Source: Pseudomonadota bacterium (GTDB taxonomy: Bacteria > Pseudomonadota > Gammaproteobacteria > Burkholderiales > Gallionellaceae). Taken from it: a DNA stretch of 11,155 nt. The notes below the pieces were generated by a model, which ran no database searches, was not told the DNA's origin, and worked only from the letters and a program-made list of their open reading frames with translations. The position numbers were made by a program, and so were the translations under genes. Each line of letters opens with the position of its first letter. The first letter of the stretch is position 1. The DNA is taken from the NCBI GenBank assembly GCA_021783855.1, contig JAJXTL010000095.1:1-11155 (forward strand), given 5' to 3'. This document shows positions 1-7,803 of this stretch, piece by piece.

Positions 1-2865
1 GGGCAGGCCGGTGAGCGCATCGTGGTGGGCTAGATGCTCGAGCTGCTGCTGATGGCTCTTGATGCCTGAGATGTCCGAAAACAGCGCGATGTAACGCATG
101 GTCTGGCCTTCTTCATTTTTCACGGCAGACAGGGTCAGTCTCTCCGGATAGATTTCGCCATTCTTGCGCTTGTTCCATACTTCGCCTGACCAGTGACCAT
201 TTTCAAGGATATCCTGCCACATGGCGTCATAAAATTCCCGATCCTGTCGGCCGGAGTGCAGTATGCGCGGATTCTTGCCCAGCATTTCCTCGCGGCTGTA
301 TCCGGTGATGCGGGAACAGGCGGGATTGGTTTCGAGTATCGTCCCGTCCTTGTCTGTAATGAGTATTCCTTCATCAGCATGGTCAAAGACACTCGAAATC
401 AGCCTTAAGTGATCATCCGCGTGTTTGCGCTCGGTAACGTCGTTTGCGATGCCGAGGAATTGAACAAGTTTGCCAGTCCTGTCAAATATGGGGGAAATAT
501 TCAGCCTGTTCCAGAACAAGGTGCCGTCCTTCCTGTAATTGCGCAGCGTGACCTTACCGGTTCTGCCTTCCTTGATGCAGGCGCGGATTTCAGCAATTTC
601 GGGCTGGTCGCGATCATCGCCTTGAAGGAAGCGGCAATTTTTGCCCAGCAATTCCGAGGCAGGGTATCCGGTGATCCTCTCGAATGCAGGGTTGACATAG
701 AGCAATGGCAATTCGGGATCGGACGCATCGGCGATGGCCACGCCGTTGGTGCTTGAATTTAACGCATCCGATTGCATCCTGATCAGTGCTTCAGCTTGCC
801 TGCGTTCGGTGAGATTGCGGATGAAGGCATGGAATTCATATTTTCTCTTGACCTTGATGGGGACGACTGCCAGTTCGACAGGGAATTCGCGCCCGTTGCG
901 GTGCAGGCCCTGAATTTCAATCCACGAATTCAGGACCTGCCCTTTACCGGAAACCAGAAAACGTTTCAGGCCCCGAATGTGCGCTTCACGGTATTGGTGC
1001 GGAATGATTGTTTCATGCAGCACTTGCCCAATGGCTTCTATACGGGACCAGCCGAATGTCTTCTCAGCCTGGATATTCCATCCGGTGATGATGCCATCAG
1101 AATCCATCTGCACGATGGCGTCTAAAGCAGTCTCGACGATGGTATGGAGTTTCTCCTGACTCTCCTGTAACGATTCCTCAGCATGCTTGCGTTCAGTCAC
1201 GTCGTCGAAAATAGCGACGATCTCGCCGCTGTCGATCTTGTAGATGTAGTTATCCCACCAGCCGGATATGCGCTCGTCTTCATAGAAGGAGGCCGGTAAG
1301 TGTTCAGCCTTGCCGCTTTGCCAGACCCGGCGCAAGGCATTGAGCAGACCCGCCTTTTCTGAACCCGGAAAAACTTCAGTAAGTTTTCTTCCGATCAGAT
1401 CCTCGCGTCTTGCATTATTCATGCGTTCCGCTGAACGGTTGAAATCGGTAAAGATAAAATCCTCCCCATCCGCCTGATATACCGCCACGCCACTGCTCAT
1501 GTTTTCGAATAATTCATCCAGGCGATTTTTGCTAAGTCGCAGTTCGTCGTCTTTTTTCTTGCGCTCGCTGATGTCTCTTGACGAGTTGAACAGCACCGGC
1601 TTGTCGTCCAGCAAAAGCGGGAAAGTGCTCACTTCGACGTCGAAAACAGTGCCATCCTTGCGTCGGTGACGGCTCTCGAACTGTATGCGCTCATGCTGTA
1701 CATACTGCTTTTGAAGGGCTGCGGTGATTTCGGCACCGGACAGTTTAAGGTCGGCATCCCATTGCGAGACATTCATGCCTATCATCTCATCCCGTCGGTA
1801 ACCCAGCATGTTGCAGAACGAATCGCTGACCTCGATGATATTGCCATTCGTGTCGAGAATGTGGATGCCGTCGCTGGCATTGTGCAAGAGTGCAAGGTTT
1901 TTTTCATTCTCCTTTTTCAGCGCCAGTCTGCTGGCGATCGATTGCCTGACAAGTGGAGCCGTCATCCAGTACAGCAGGAGCCCGCCGAGCATCACCAGCG
2001 CCGACAGAAGCAGCGAGATGTATTTCAGTTGTGCTGTGACCGGGCTATACAGTTCCGACTGGTCGATCTTCAACACGGCGCCGAGATTGAAACTGTTCAA
2101 GGGCGCATAGGCTGCAACAACCTTCACCCCCCGGTAATCCTTTGCATGGATGATTCCGGATTTTCCATCCAGCGCGTAACTCATGGGCAGGGCCTGGTCT
2201 GTCATTACCCTGTGCAGGCGCTGAAATTGCCAGCCTGATATTCTGTTCAGAAAGCAGTCCATGTCTTGTGGATCACTCTGCAATGGGCTGCACAATGCAA
2301 ATTCACCGGTTTGGCCTATCGATGCAATATCAGCCATGGCATGGGGCGGCAGTTTCAGATCAGCTTCCACGACGACGGTCCCGATGCGCCTGTGCTGCTG
2401 GTCCGTGATGTCGGTGCTGACATGCAGCAAGAATTGCTCATCCCAGATCAGAAATGCGCTGCGTTCTGTATCGACTGACATGCGCAGTTTCGGGTCTTGC
2501 AAGAAACGGCCTGCGCGTGCCACCTTGATGCCGGCTGCATTGTAGAATGCCACGCCCCTTAAACCTTGCAGGACAAAGGAGTCCGCGGCACGCTGCAGAG
2601 CAGTCCTGCTTTTTGTTTGATCGGGGTTGCCCAGATTGTCAGCAATGAGGGGGCGCGTGGCGATCATCTGCGCATTGTCCATTCTTTGCGTGATCTGGCT
2701 GCCAAACAGGTCCACGCCGCTCTTTAACGAGGCTTCAAGGCTCTTGCTCAGTATGGATCCGGCCTGATGTTGCATCACCGCATAAACAGAAATGCCGGCG
2801 ATAACGGTGAGCGTCATCAGAACAAGAAAGCCAATGAGGCCGATCCTGTATTCTTCTAGTTTCAA
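1..2865 (-). CDS. Membrane-bound Cache-PAS-LOV-GGDEF sensor, probable light- and ligand-responsive diguanylate cyclase (C-terminus beyond window)
   Basis: Reading codons back from 2865 gives 955 residues with no stop to the window edge. Start is TTG with GGGGAG five bases upstream; an in-frame TAA lies at 2890-2892 and the next Met falls inside the first membrane helix. Order: TM1 (about 8-31), periplasmic Cache-like sensor (about 32-280, with DYRGVKVVAAYAPL near its end), TM2 (about 282-301), PAS1 (320-434, ends DISERK), PAS2 (440-560, DDVTERK), PAS3 (572-687, NLTERR), LOV (700-813, GKNCRFLQ), PAS5 (820-935, SDIS), then LEHLAHHDALTGLP, the usual opening of a GGDEF domain. The family makes c-di-GMP from two GTP at the inner membrane; the GGDEF active site and any following EAL domain are outside the window, so the output is inferred. 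A complete protein would be well over 1,100 residues. Confidence 0.93.
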   Translation of the reverse strand, partial: MKLEEYRIGLIGFLVLMTLTVIAGISVYAVMQHQAGSILSKSLEASLKSGVDLFGSQITQRMDNAQMIATRPLIADNLGNPDQTKSRTALQRAADSFVLQGLRGVAFYNAAGIKVARAGRFLQDPKLRMSVDTERSAFLIWDEQFLLHVSTDITDQQHRRIGTVVVEADLKLPPHAMADIASIGQTGEFALCSPLQSDPQDMDCFLNRISGWQFQRLHRVMTDQALPMSYALDGKSGIIHAKDYRGVKVVAAYAPLNSFNLGAVLKIDQSELYSPVTAQLKYISLLLSALVMLGGLLLYWMTAPLVRQSIASRLALKKENEKNLALLHNASDGIHILDTNGNIIEVSDSFCNMLGYRRDEMIGMNVSQWDADLKLSGAEITAALQKQYVQHERIQFESRHRRKDGTVFDVEVSTFPLLLDDKPVLFNSSRDISERKKKDDELRLSKNRLDELFENMSSGVAVYQADGEDFIFTDFNRSAERMNNARREDLIGRKLTEVFPGSEKAGLLNALRRVWQSGKAEHLPASFYEDERISGWWDNYIYKIDSGEIVAIFDDVTERKHAEESLQESQEKLHTIVETALDAIVQMDSDGIITGWNIQAEKTFGWSRIEAIGQVLHETIIPHQYREAHIRGLKRFLVSGKGQVLNSWIEIQGLHRNGREFPVELAVVPIKVKRKYEFHAFIRNLTERRQAEALIRMQSDALNSSTNGVAIADASDPELPLLYVNPAFERITGYPASELLGKNCRFLQGDDRDQPEIAEIRACIKEGRTGKVTLRNYRKDGTLFWNRLNISPIFDRTGKLVQFLGIANDVTERKHADDHLRLISSVFDHADEGILITDKDGTILETNPACSRITGYSREEMLGKNPRILHSGRQDREFYDAMWQDILENGHWSGEVWNKRKNGEIYPERLTLSAVKNEEGQTMRYIALFSDISGIKSHQQQLEHLAHHDALTGLP
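427..768 (-). other. LOV (light-oxygen-voltage) flavin photosensor domain, residues about 700-813 of the sensor
   Basis: The translated segment contains NGVAIADASDPELPLLYVNP, FERITGY and GKNCRFLQ, the signature of LOV rather than generic PAS domains. Cys744 is the photoactive cysteine that forms a thioether adduct with FMN or FAD C4a under blue light. Counting from it, Arg761 (+17), Asn776 (+32) and Asn786 (+42) fall exactly where Avena phototropin 1 LOV2 has Arg467, Asn482 and Asn492 relative to Cys450. The residue at +63, normally glutamine in strand I-beta (Gln513 in Avena), is Ala807 in FLGIANDVTERK. The flavin pocket therefore looks intact but the usual signal-relay residue is missing. 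Confidence 0.93.
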
Positions 2866-2870
2866 AATTT

Positions 2871-2876
2871 CTCCCC
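2871..2876 (-). promoter_or_regulatory. Shine-Dalgarno GGGGAG deciding a TTG start
   Basis: On the minus strand GGGGAG is followed by AAATT and then TTG at 2865. The spacing of five bases, the first membrane helix directly after the TTG and the in-frame stop upstream fix this start. I see no convincing -35/-10 pair further upstream. Confidence 0.7.
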
Positions 2877-2898
2877 TGGGGCTTGTCAGTTATGCGCT

Positions 2899-2937
2899 GT
2901 CATACCAGCAAGGTATCACGAGCAGCTGGCGTCGTGA
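2899..2937 (-). repeat. Two overlapping small inverted repeats in the leader of the LOV-GGDEF gene
   Basis: ATACC (2902-2906) and GGTAT (2912-2916) form a hairpin with a five-base loop, extendable to 2899-2919 with one mismatch. TCACGA (2916-2921) and TCGTGA (2932-2937) form a second inverted repeat with a ten-base spacer. They share bases 2916-2919, so the two stems cannot form fully together. They lie 34-72 bases upstream of the TTG start. They could be an operator or leader structure, or chance; there is no T-run to make either a terminator. Confidence 0.3.
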
Positions 2938-3106
2938 GCGTGATATATGTCTTGCGGAGAGGCGTTGTTCTACAGCGGTTTGATTTTACTTGAACTGCAA
3001 TTCTGCGGCGACCCTTTCCGTCAGGCCGGTTAACTTGATTTGCAGAAAGAGATATTTTTTGCGACAGGAAGTTTTTTAGGCAATGCGTTTCATACTCGCT
3101 TCAGAA

Positions 3107-4405
3107 TCATTGATTGCGCGTCTGCTGGTAGCGGAAAACAAGTCCAGAGCTTTGCTGGCGTTTATGCAGGCTTACCGTGCCACCCAGGCGGCTGGCAGCT
3201 TCCCGTGCAATCGCCAAACCCAGCCCGCTTCCTTCGCCTGTGGTTCCAGGCATTCGGTAAAATGAATCGAATACACGTTTTTGCTCGGACGCCGGAATCC
3301 CCGGTCCGTTGTCGACAATTTCGATGGTCGCAAGGGTGTCTTCCGTCAAAATCCTGAGCGTCACTTCACCGCCTTCAGGCGTATACTTCAACGCATTTTC
3401 CAGTGCGTTTTTGAGGATCAACCGCAACGCATCCGGTTCGGCATGCAACGAAAGCTGTACCGTTTCATCCAGCCCAAGATCAATGTGTCGTGTTTCGGCA
3501 AGCGGCAGAAATTCGGCGATCAGTTCTCTGGCCATGGCTGAGACATTGGTTGCGACCTGTTCGCGCGTGTCAGCTTCAGTTCTGGCAAGACTCAACAGTT
3601 GCTGGGTCAGGTGTCTTGCGCGTTCGATGCCCTCTAGAAGCGGGGGCACGCGTTCACGCATTTCTTCCAGCGATGCGGCATGCAGCAGATTCTGCGACTG
3701 TATCGACAGCGCGGTGAGCGGGCTTCTGAGTTCGTGTGCCGCATCGGCGATGAAACGCCTTTGCTGCCCCATCAGGTGATTGACCTTTTTCAGCAAACGG
3801 TTGATGGCGTGAACAAAGGGAATGATTTCTTGAGGCAGATCATCGCTGTGCAGCTGGCGCGGGTGATGCGCCGACTGCTCGTCCAGACTTCTGGCTAGTT
3901 TGGCGACAGGCGCCAGTTGGCTGCGCACGATGCGTATAATCAGCCACACCATGAGGGGTAACAGAAGCAGCAAGGGAATCAGGGTGCGCAGTGCACTATT
4001 CACAGCGATTTCATCACGCGCCTCGGTGGGCTGTGCAACGACTGTGCGCATTTGTCCGCCATGTACAAAAACACGCATCTGCCCGGTCCCCGTATTGAGC
4101 GTGTGCAGGCCGGGCGACAAATCGTTTTTGAGCCAGACGGGAGCAGTATCGCCGGGCAATCGATAGATCGTGACGCGAGAGTCCGGGTCACTGATGCCCT
4201 CATTGTTTATATCCATTTGCTGTGCAGCAGATGTCTTGCTCGTGCCGCCCGCCAGAAGTACGGCGATCTGTCGCAGCATGTCGTCCTGAAATTCTTTTGC
4301 TTCCGAATAGGCAAGCGCAAAGGAAGCCGCCGCGGCCAACATCCCGGCGAGCAGAATGGCAGCACCCAATACCAGCGAGAGATGCCGTTGCAGGGAGCGC
4401 TTCAT
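3107..4405 (-). CDS. QseC/TctE-like sensor histidine kinase
   Basis: 432 residues. The start chosen is the ATG at 4405, which overlaps the regulator stop in ATGA; the longer open frame to 4639 has no family similarity and is the regulator read in another frame. TM1 spans about 9-32, a short periplasmic 2CSK_N-type domain about 33-139 ends in the typical RDEIAVNSALRTLIP, and TM2 follows at about 140-162. The cytoplasmic part has a HAMP-like linker, the H-box DAAHELRSPL with His224 as the expected phosphorylation site, the N-box NALENALKYTPEGG, and the ATP-binding motifs DNGPGIP and GSGLGLAIA. The protein should autophosphorylate and pass phosphate to the neighbouring regulator. Family members sense small molecules, metals or organic acids; the ligand cannot be read from the sequence. 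No clear terminator follows, only a T-rich stretch. Confidence 0.95.
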   Translation of the reverse strand: MKRSLQRHLSLVLGAAILLAGMLAAAASFALAYSEAKEFQDDMLRQIAVLLAGGTSKTSAAQQMDINNEGISDPDSRVTIYRLPGDTAPVWLKNDLSPGLHTLNTGTGQMRVFVHGGQMRTVVAQPTEARDEIAVNSALRTLIPLLLLLPLMVWLIIRIVRSQLAPVAKLARSLDEQSAHHPRQLHSDDLPQEIIPFVHAINRLLKKVNHLMGQQRRFIADAAHELRSPLTALSIQSQNLLHAASLEEMRERVPPLLEGIERARHLTQQLLSLARTEADTREQVATNVSAMARELIAEFLPLAETRHIDLGLDETVQLSLHAEPDALRLILKNALENALKYTPEGGEVTLRILTEDTLATIEIVDNGPGIPASEQKRVFDSFYRMPGTTGEGSGLGLAIAREAASRLGGTVSLHKRQQSSGLVFRYQQTRNQ

Positions 4406-5064
4406 GGCGCTTTTTCCACCATCCATCCTGCACCGCGCACATTTTTTATGACATCCGCACCCAGCTTTTTGCGCACGGCGTGAATCAGAAAATCGATGGC
4501 ATTGCTTTCCACTTCTTCGTTCCATCCATAGATGCGTTCCTCCAGTTCGGCCCGCGTGAGTATCGCGCCGGGACGCAGCAGCAACGCATGTAACAGCGCA
4601 AACTCGCGTGCACTCAGAAGCACCGCTGTATCGCCGCATTGCGCCTGATGGCTGGATGGGTCGAGCGATACCCGGCCGTTGGTAAGCACAGGCATGGCCT
4701 GACCGCCTTTACGCCGTATCACCGCCCGTAGCCGTGCCAGCAATTCGCTGACATCGAAAGGTTTCACCAGATAATCATCCGCACCGTAATCCAGCCCGCG
4801 GATACGATCTTCCACGCCGTCACGCGCGGTAATGACAATGACCGGCAGCGGATTGCCGCTTTGCCGCAATTGCCGCAGCACTTCCAATCCGTCGCGTCCG
4901 GGCAAACCCAGATCGAGCAAGACAGCCTGATGCTCGCCGTTTTTAAGCACACTGACGGCGGTTATGCCGTCCTTGACCCAGTCCACGGCGTAGGCGGCAT
5001 CCTTGAGGGCGACGGATACCGCAGCCCCAATCATCAAGTCATCTTCTATCAATAGAATACGCAT
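4402..5064 (-). CDS. OmpR-family response regulator, QseB/PmrA-like
   Basis: 220 residues, the usual length. The receiver domain (1-115) has the acidic pair Asp8-Asp9, phosphoacceptor Asp51 in LLDLGLPG, the conserved Thr in ITARD, and Lys in LVKPF. A winged-helix DNA-binding domain follows, with SAREFALLHALLL and a C-terminal recognition region ending SNAIDFLIHAVRKKLGAD and NVRGAGWMV, as in QseB, PmrA and TctD. AAAGG lies shortly upstream of the ATG. The stop TGA overlaps the kinase ATG (ATGA), indicating translational coupling, so the pair is one operon. The upstream gap of 155 bases suggests its own promoter, but I do not see clear promoter hexamers or direct-repeat boxes of the PmrA/QseB kind. 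Target genes are unknown. Confidence 0.96.
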   Translation of the reverse strand: MRILLIEDDLMIGAAVSVALKDAAYAVDWVKDGITAVSVLKNGEHQAVLLDLGLPGRDGLEVLRQLRQSGNPLPVIVITARDGVEDRIRGLDYGADDYLVKPFDVSELLARLRAVIRRKGGQAMPVLTNGRVSLDPSSHQAQCGDTAVLLSAREFALLHALLLRPGAILTRAELEERIYGWNEEVESNAIDFLIHAVRKKLGADVIKNVRGAGWMVEKAP

Positions 5065-5194
5065 TAACGCCTTTCATACACTCGAAGCATTCCCTGGCAA
5101 AAACTACAAGCCCTGAACACCGGAATTGTGTATTTTCAAAAAATCCAGTCCATTGTTGGTCATGCGCGCCTCTTCAGAATTGTCACTGAGTTTA

Positions 5195-5218
5195 CCGGAT
5201 ATCTTGCGAATTATCCGG
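5195..5218 (-). terminator. Possible stem-loop just after the HD-GYP gene
   Basis: CCGGATA (5195-5201) and TATCCGG (5212-5218) form a seven-pair stem with a ten-base loop, beginning one base past the stop codon of the HD-GYP gene. The sequence following on the minus strand is not T-rich, so an intrinsic terminator is doubtful; the stem could also protect the transcript end. Confidence 0.3.
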
Positions 5219-5219
5219 G

Positions 5220-6467
5220 TTAAGCGTTGATAAAATGCTTGTTGACCAAACGGTTCAGCAATGTCGCCAGCGTGCTGTCATCGGCATGGCTTGCCTCCTG
5301 GTAAAGGGAAGAGGCGATGCCGCTGAAGGTGCGCAGCAGTTCGGGGTCGAAGTGACTGCCGCTGTCGCGCCGCAGCATGTCCATTGCCTTTTCGAAATCG
5401 AAGGGTTGCTTGTAGGGGCGCGTCGAGGTGAGCGCATCGAACACGTCGACAATTGCAAAGATTCGCGCATTCAAGGGAATTTCTGCGCCCTTTAACCCAT
5501 TCATGTAACCGCTGCCGTCGAATTTTTCGTGGTGGAACTCCACCACCTCCCTTGCCCCCGCCAGCCATTCCGATTTGCTGATGATGTCCACACCCATCAG
5601 CACATGGTTGCGCATCATCGTAAACTCCTCATCAGACAGGCTGGCGGGTTTGAGCAGAATATTATCGCGGATGCCGATCTTGCCCACATCGTGCAGGAAG
5701 GCACCCGCAATCAGATTGCGTATCTGCGCGCTGGGCAGCCCCAGGGTCTCGGCGAGGCGAGCCGCATAAATGGTGACCCGGTAATTGTGGCTGTTGGTGT
5801 CGGAATCCCGCTTGGCGATGGCGCTGCCCAGCACATCCATCAACTCGATATTGCCTTTGAGCAAGTCGGAAGTGAGCTTGATCAGTCCCCGGTTGAGAGA
5901 AATGATGATGGGGTAGAGCATGATGGCTGTGATGAAGATCACGGCGACCACCAGGAGCAGGGTGCGGATGATCTCGGATTGGATATTGCGCAAGGTTTTG
6001 GCGTCAACCTGGTAGACGCCCTCGAAATAACCGATCAGTTCCCCGCTTTTATCCTGAAGTGGCAACAGCACCTGTATGAACGACTTCCCGTCAATCAGGA
6101 AATTCTTGTGATAAGCGGCGTTCTCCAGCGGGAAAGGGTGGGCATACCGTTCGAGCTTTTGTTCTGTCGCCTCCCTGCCCGGGCTGACCTCCCGCAATAT
6201 TTGCCTCTTGTGTTCATCGTAGAGTTCAAGGACGATGAAATGGCCTTTGAGGAATTCGTCTGCCTTTTGCTTCAGCGTTTCCACCTGGCTAACACTGGCC
6301 TGGTCAAGTTCGACTGTAAAGGAGTGCGATTCATCCACGGCCATGCCAAGCATCTGCATGTCAACTTTCATCATTTCCAGGTAAAACACCGCCCCGCCGA
6401 TTACCAGAGACAGCGATAACCACCCAAGCAGAAGGCGCTTGACGATTTTTTTATGGATGTTTTGCAT
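5220..6467 (-). CDS. Membrane-bound HD-GYP domain protein, probable c-di-GMP phosphodiesterase
   Basis: 415 residues. TM1 is at about 11-30, a periplasmic sensor region of about 140 residues follows, TM2 lies near 168-190 (TLLLVVAVIFITAIMLYPII), and the HD-GYP domain covers about 215-390. Metal and catalytic motifs are visible: His259-Asp260 in HDVGKIG, His312-His313-Glu314 in HHEKFDGSGY, then IPLNARIFAIVDVFDALTS and RPYK. The family hydrolyses c-di-GMP to pGpG or GMP. The third residue of the GYP signature is Met322 instead of proline (GYMNGL), while the metal ligands are kept, so activity is still plausible. The ATG at 6467 lies 36 bases after the preceding gene, with only a weak upstream GGTGG, so translation may be coupled to the ABC cluster. 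No partner diguanylate cyclase is in this cluster; one is three genes downstream. Confidence 0.93.
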   Translation of the reverse strand: MQNIHKKIVKRLLLGWLSLSLVIGGAVFYLEMMKVDMQMLGMAVDESHSFTVELDQASVSQVETLKQKADEFLKGHFIVLELYDEHKRQILREVSPGREATEQKLERYAHPFPLENAAYHKNFLIDGKSFIQVLLPLQDKSGELIGYFEGVYQVDAKTLRNIQSEIIRTLLLVVAVIFITAIMLYPIIISLNRGLIKLTSDLLKGNIELMDVLGSAIAKRDSDTNSHNYRVTIYAARLAETLGLPSAQIRNLIAGAFLHDVGKIGIRDNILLKPASLSDEEFTMMRNHVLMGVDIISKSEWLAGAREVVEFHHEKFDGSGYMNGLKGAEIPLNARIFAIVDVFDALTSTRPYKQPFDFEKAMDMLRRDSGSHFDPELLRTFSGIASSLYQEASHADDSTLATLLNRLVNKHFINA

Positions 6468-6503
6468 GGATGCGAATAGCCACCAAGGCCAATCAACTCA
6501 ACA

Positions 6504-7037
6504 TCAAACAGCGGTGCTGCGGCGATAGCGACGCCAGGCTATCATGCCCAGCACAAGCAAGGGCACACCTAACACAACGGGCAGGATACGTCTTGATTCC
6601 ACCACGGGCTTGCGCCGCACCTGGAAATCAACAAACGGGCTGGTCATCACATGACCCGTTTCACGATCCACTGCGCTGATCACCACCCGGTAAGCCCCTG
6701 ACTGGATAAGTCGCATGGGCCATTCCACGTTCACCTTCTGCCCCGGTTGCAGGATGGCCTGGGTCACTGCCTTATGGGCGCTCCAGTCTTCCAGATCCAC
6801 CGGTTGTTCGTGGCCCGGATCCACCTGCACCAGGCTGATCCACGCCACGACGCCGTGGGCTGTCTGAGTACCAGGGTTCTCAATTACGCTGTGGAATTTG
6901 AGCCAGTCTCCCATCTGCGGCGAAGTCGGGTTGGCCTGTTCCGGCGCGAGGGAAATGCTCAGGGAATCGGCTGCCCGGGCATTGCCAACGCCCATAATGA
7001 ACAGACTCAAGAGTAAGCGGACGATAATTTTTTTCAT
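6504..7037 (-). CDS. Exported, C-terminally anchored accessory protein of the ABC cluster
   Basis: 177 residues. A signal peptide (about 1-22, ending NARA) is followed by a beta-rich extracytoplasmic region of roughly 120 residues with Ig/CARDB-like pieces: FHSVIENPGTQTAHGVVAWI and ILQPGQKVNVEWPMRLIQSG. The C-terminus has one membrane helix (about 149-164) and a basic cytoplasmic tail WRRYRRSTAV. The topology is therefore a periplasmic domain anchored in the inner membrane. GGAG lies about seven bases upstream of the ATG, and only 13 bases separate it from the permease stop, so it belongs to the same operon. I do not recognise a named family. It may bind the transported substrate or the permease, but this is inferred only from position and topology. 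Confidence 0.85.
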   Translation of the reverse strand: MKKIIVRLLLSLFIMGVGNARAADSLSISLAPEQANPTSPQMGDWLKFHSVIENPGTQTAHGVVAWISLVQVDPGHEQPVDLEDWSAHKAVTQAILQPGQKVNVEWPMRLIQSGAYRVVISAVDRETGHVMTSPFVDFQVRRKPVVESRRILPVVLGVPLLVLGMIAWRRYRRSTAV

Positions 7038-7050
7038 GATTATTTCTCCG

Positions 7051-7803
7051 TCAAATTTCCATCTTGCGCATGCTGCGGATGGCGAACACCGCAGTCAACA
7101 CCAGCCAGACCAGCGTGATGGACAGACGGGTGAGTTGCATTGAGATCGGCTGAGAATCGATCACTACGCTGTCAAAGGTATTGACTGCGGCGGAAAACGG
7201 ATTCACCGCGTCAAATAATTGACCGATAGTGCTCTGGCGCAGACTCGGACCCAACAATAACGGGCTGGCCAGCAACATCAGCGTCATCAGCGAAGTCAGC
7301 AGAGCGGATCGGACGCTGCGCAAACGCGCCGACAGTGCGATTCCTAGGAAGCCGAAGCCCAGCACCACCGGCGTGCCGAACAGCGCCAGATAGGTCACGG
7401 CTTGAGTGAGGTTCTGTCCGCTCGACCCGACTGCCCATACATAGGGCAGACTGAGCAGGTACATGACGACCCAGCCCGCGATTTGACCGCCCATCTTGCC
7501 GAATACGATCTGGGACGGTGTGACCGGTGCCAGCAGCAGCGGCATCAGACTGCCGCGCTCCCGCTCGCCGGCTACGGCATCGCTGCCGAGTACCACCGCA
7601 AGGAGCGCGCCCAGAGTAGTGACCGTGCCCATCACCATATAAACAACTTGAGCATTGTCCAGCAGGCTAAGTTCGGTGTTGCTCACCAGCAGCAGGCTCA
7701 GCACCGACATGATGATGGAGAGCGCCAGCAGCCAGGCGAGGCCGCGTCCGCTCATCAGCAGTTCCCCGCCTTCCTTGCGGGCGATCAGGGTAATCGGGTT
7801 CAT
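7051..7803 (-). CDS. ABC-2 type transporter permease (NosY/GldF-like)
   Basis: 250 residues with about six membrane helices. It opens with ARKEGGELLMSGRG, the amphipathic N-terminus typical of ABC-2 permeases, and carries the conserved loop GERERGSLMPLLLAPVTPSQ after the second helix. Later helices include GFGFLGIALSARLRSVRSAL and a final segment ending RSMRKMEI. Its ATG shares one base with the ATPase stop (TGATG), which implies coupled translation. The pair should form an exporter in the inner membrane, two ATPase plus two permease subunits. The relatives move polysaccharide, lipid or peptide substrates or assemble copper or gliding machinery; the substrate here cannot be told. No nos genes are present, so a nitrous-oxide role is not supported. 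Confidence 0.92.
   Translation of the reverse strand: MNPITLIARKEGGELLMSGRGLAWLLALSIIMSVLSLLLVSNTELSLLDNAQVVYMVMGTVTTLGALLAVVLGSDAVAGERERGSLMPLLLAPVTPSQIVFGKMGGQIAGWVVMYLLSLPYVWAVGSSGQNLTQAVTYLALFGTPVVLGFGFLGIALSARLRSVRSALLTSLMTLMLLASPLLLGPSLRQSTIGQLFDAVNPFSAAVNTFDSVVIDSQPISMQLTRLSITLVWLVLTAVFAIRSMRKMEI

Noticed and set aside
577..926. PAS3 as a second LOV domain
   Set aside because: Its equivalent segment reads GQVLHETIIP, without the NCRFLQ cysteine motif, so it is an ordinary PAS domain.
1666..2238. 190-residue plus-strand open frame
   Set aside because: It is antisense to the continuous Cache-PAS coding frame and shows no family features.
4403..4639. N-terminal extension of the histidine kinase to a start at 4639
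   Set aside because: The extra residues are the response regulator's DNA read in another frame and resemble no kinase; the ATG at 4405 overlaps the regulator stop and is followed directly by a membrane helix.
5529..6419. 296-residue plus-strand open frame
   Set aside because: It is antisense to the HD-GYP gene; the long frame results from codon bias on the opposite strand, and the sequence is rich in His and Gln without any domain.
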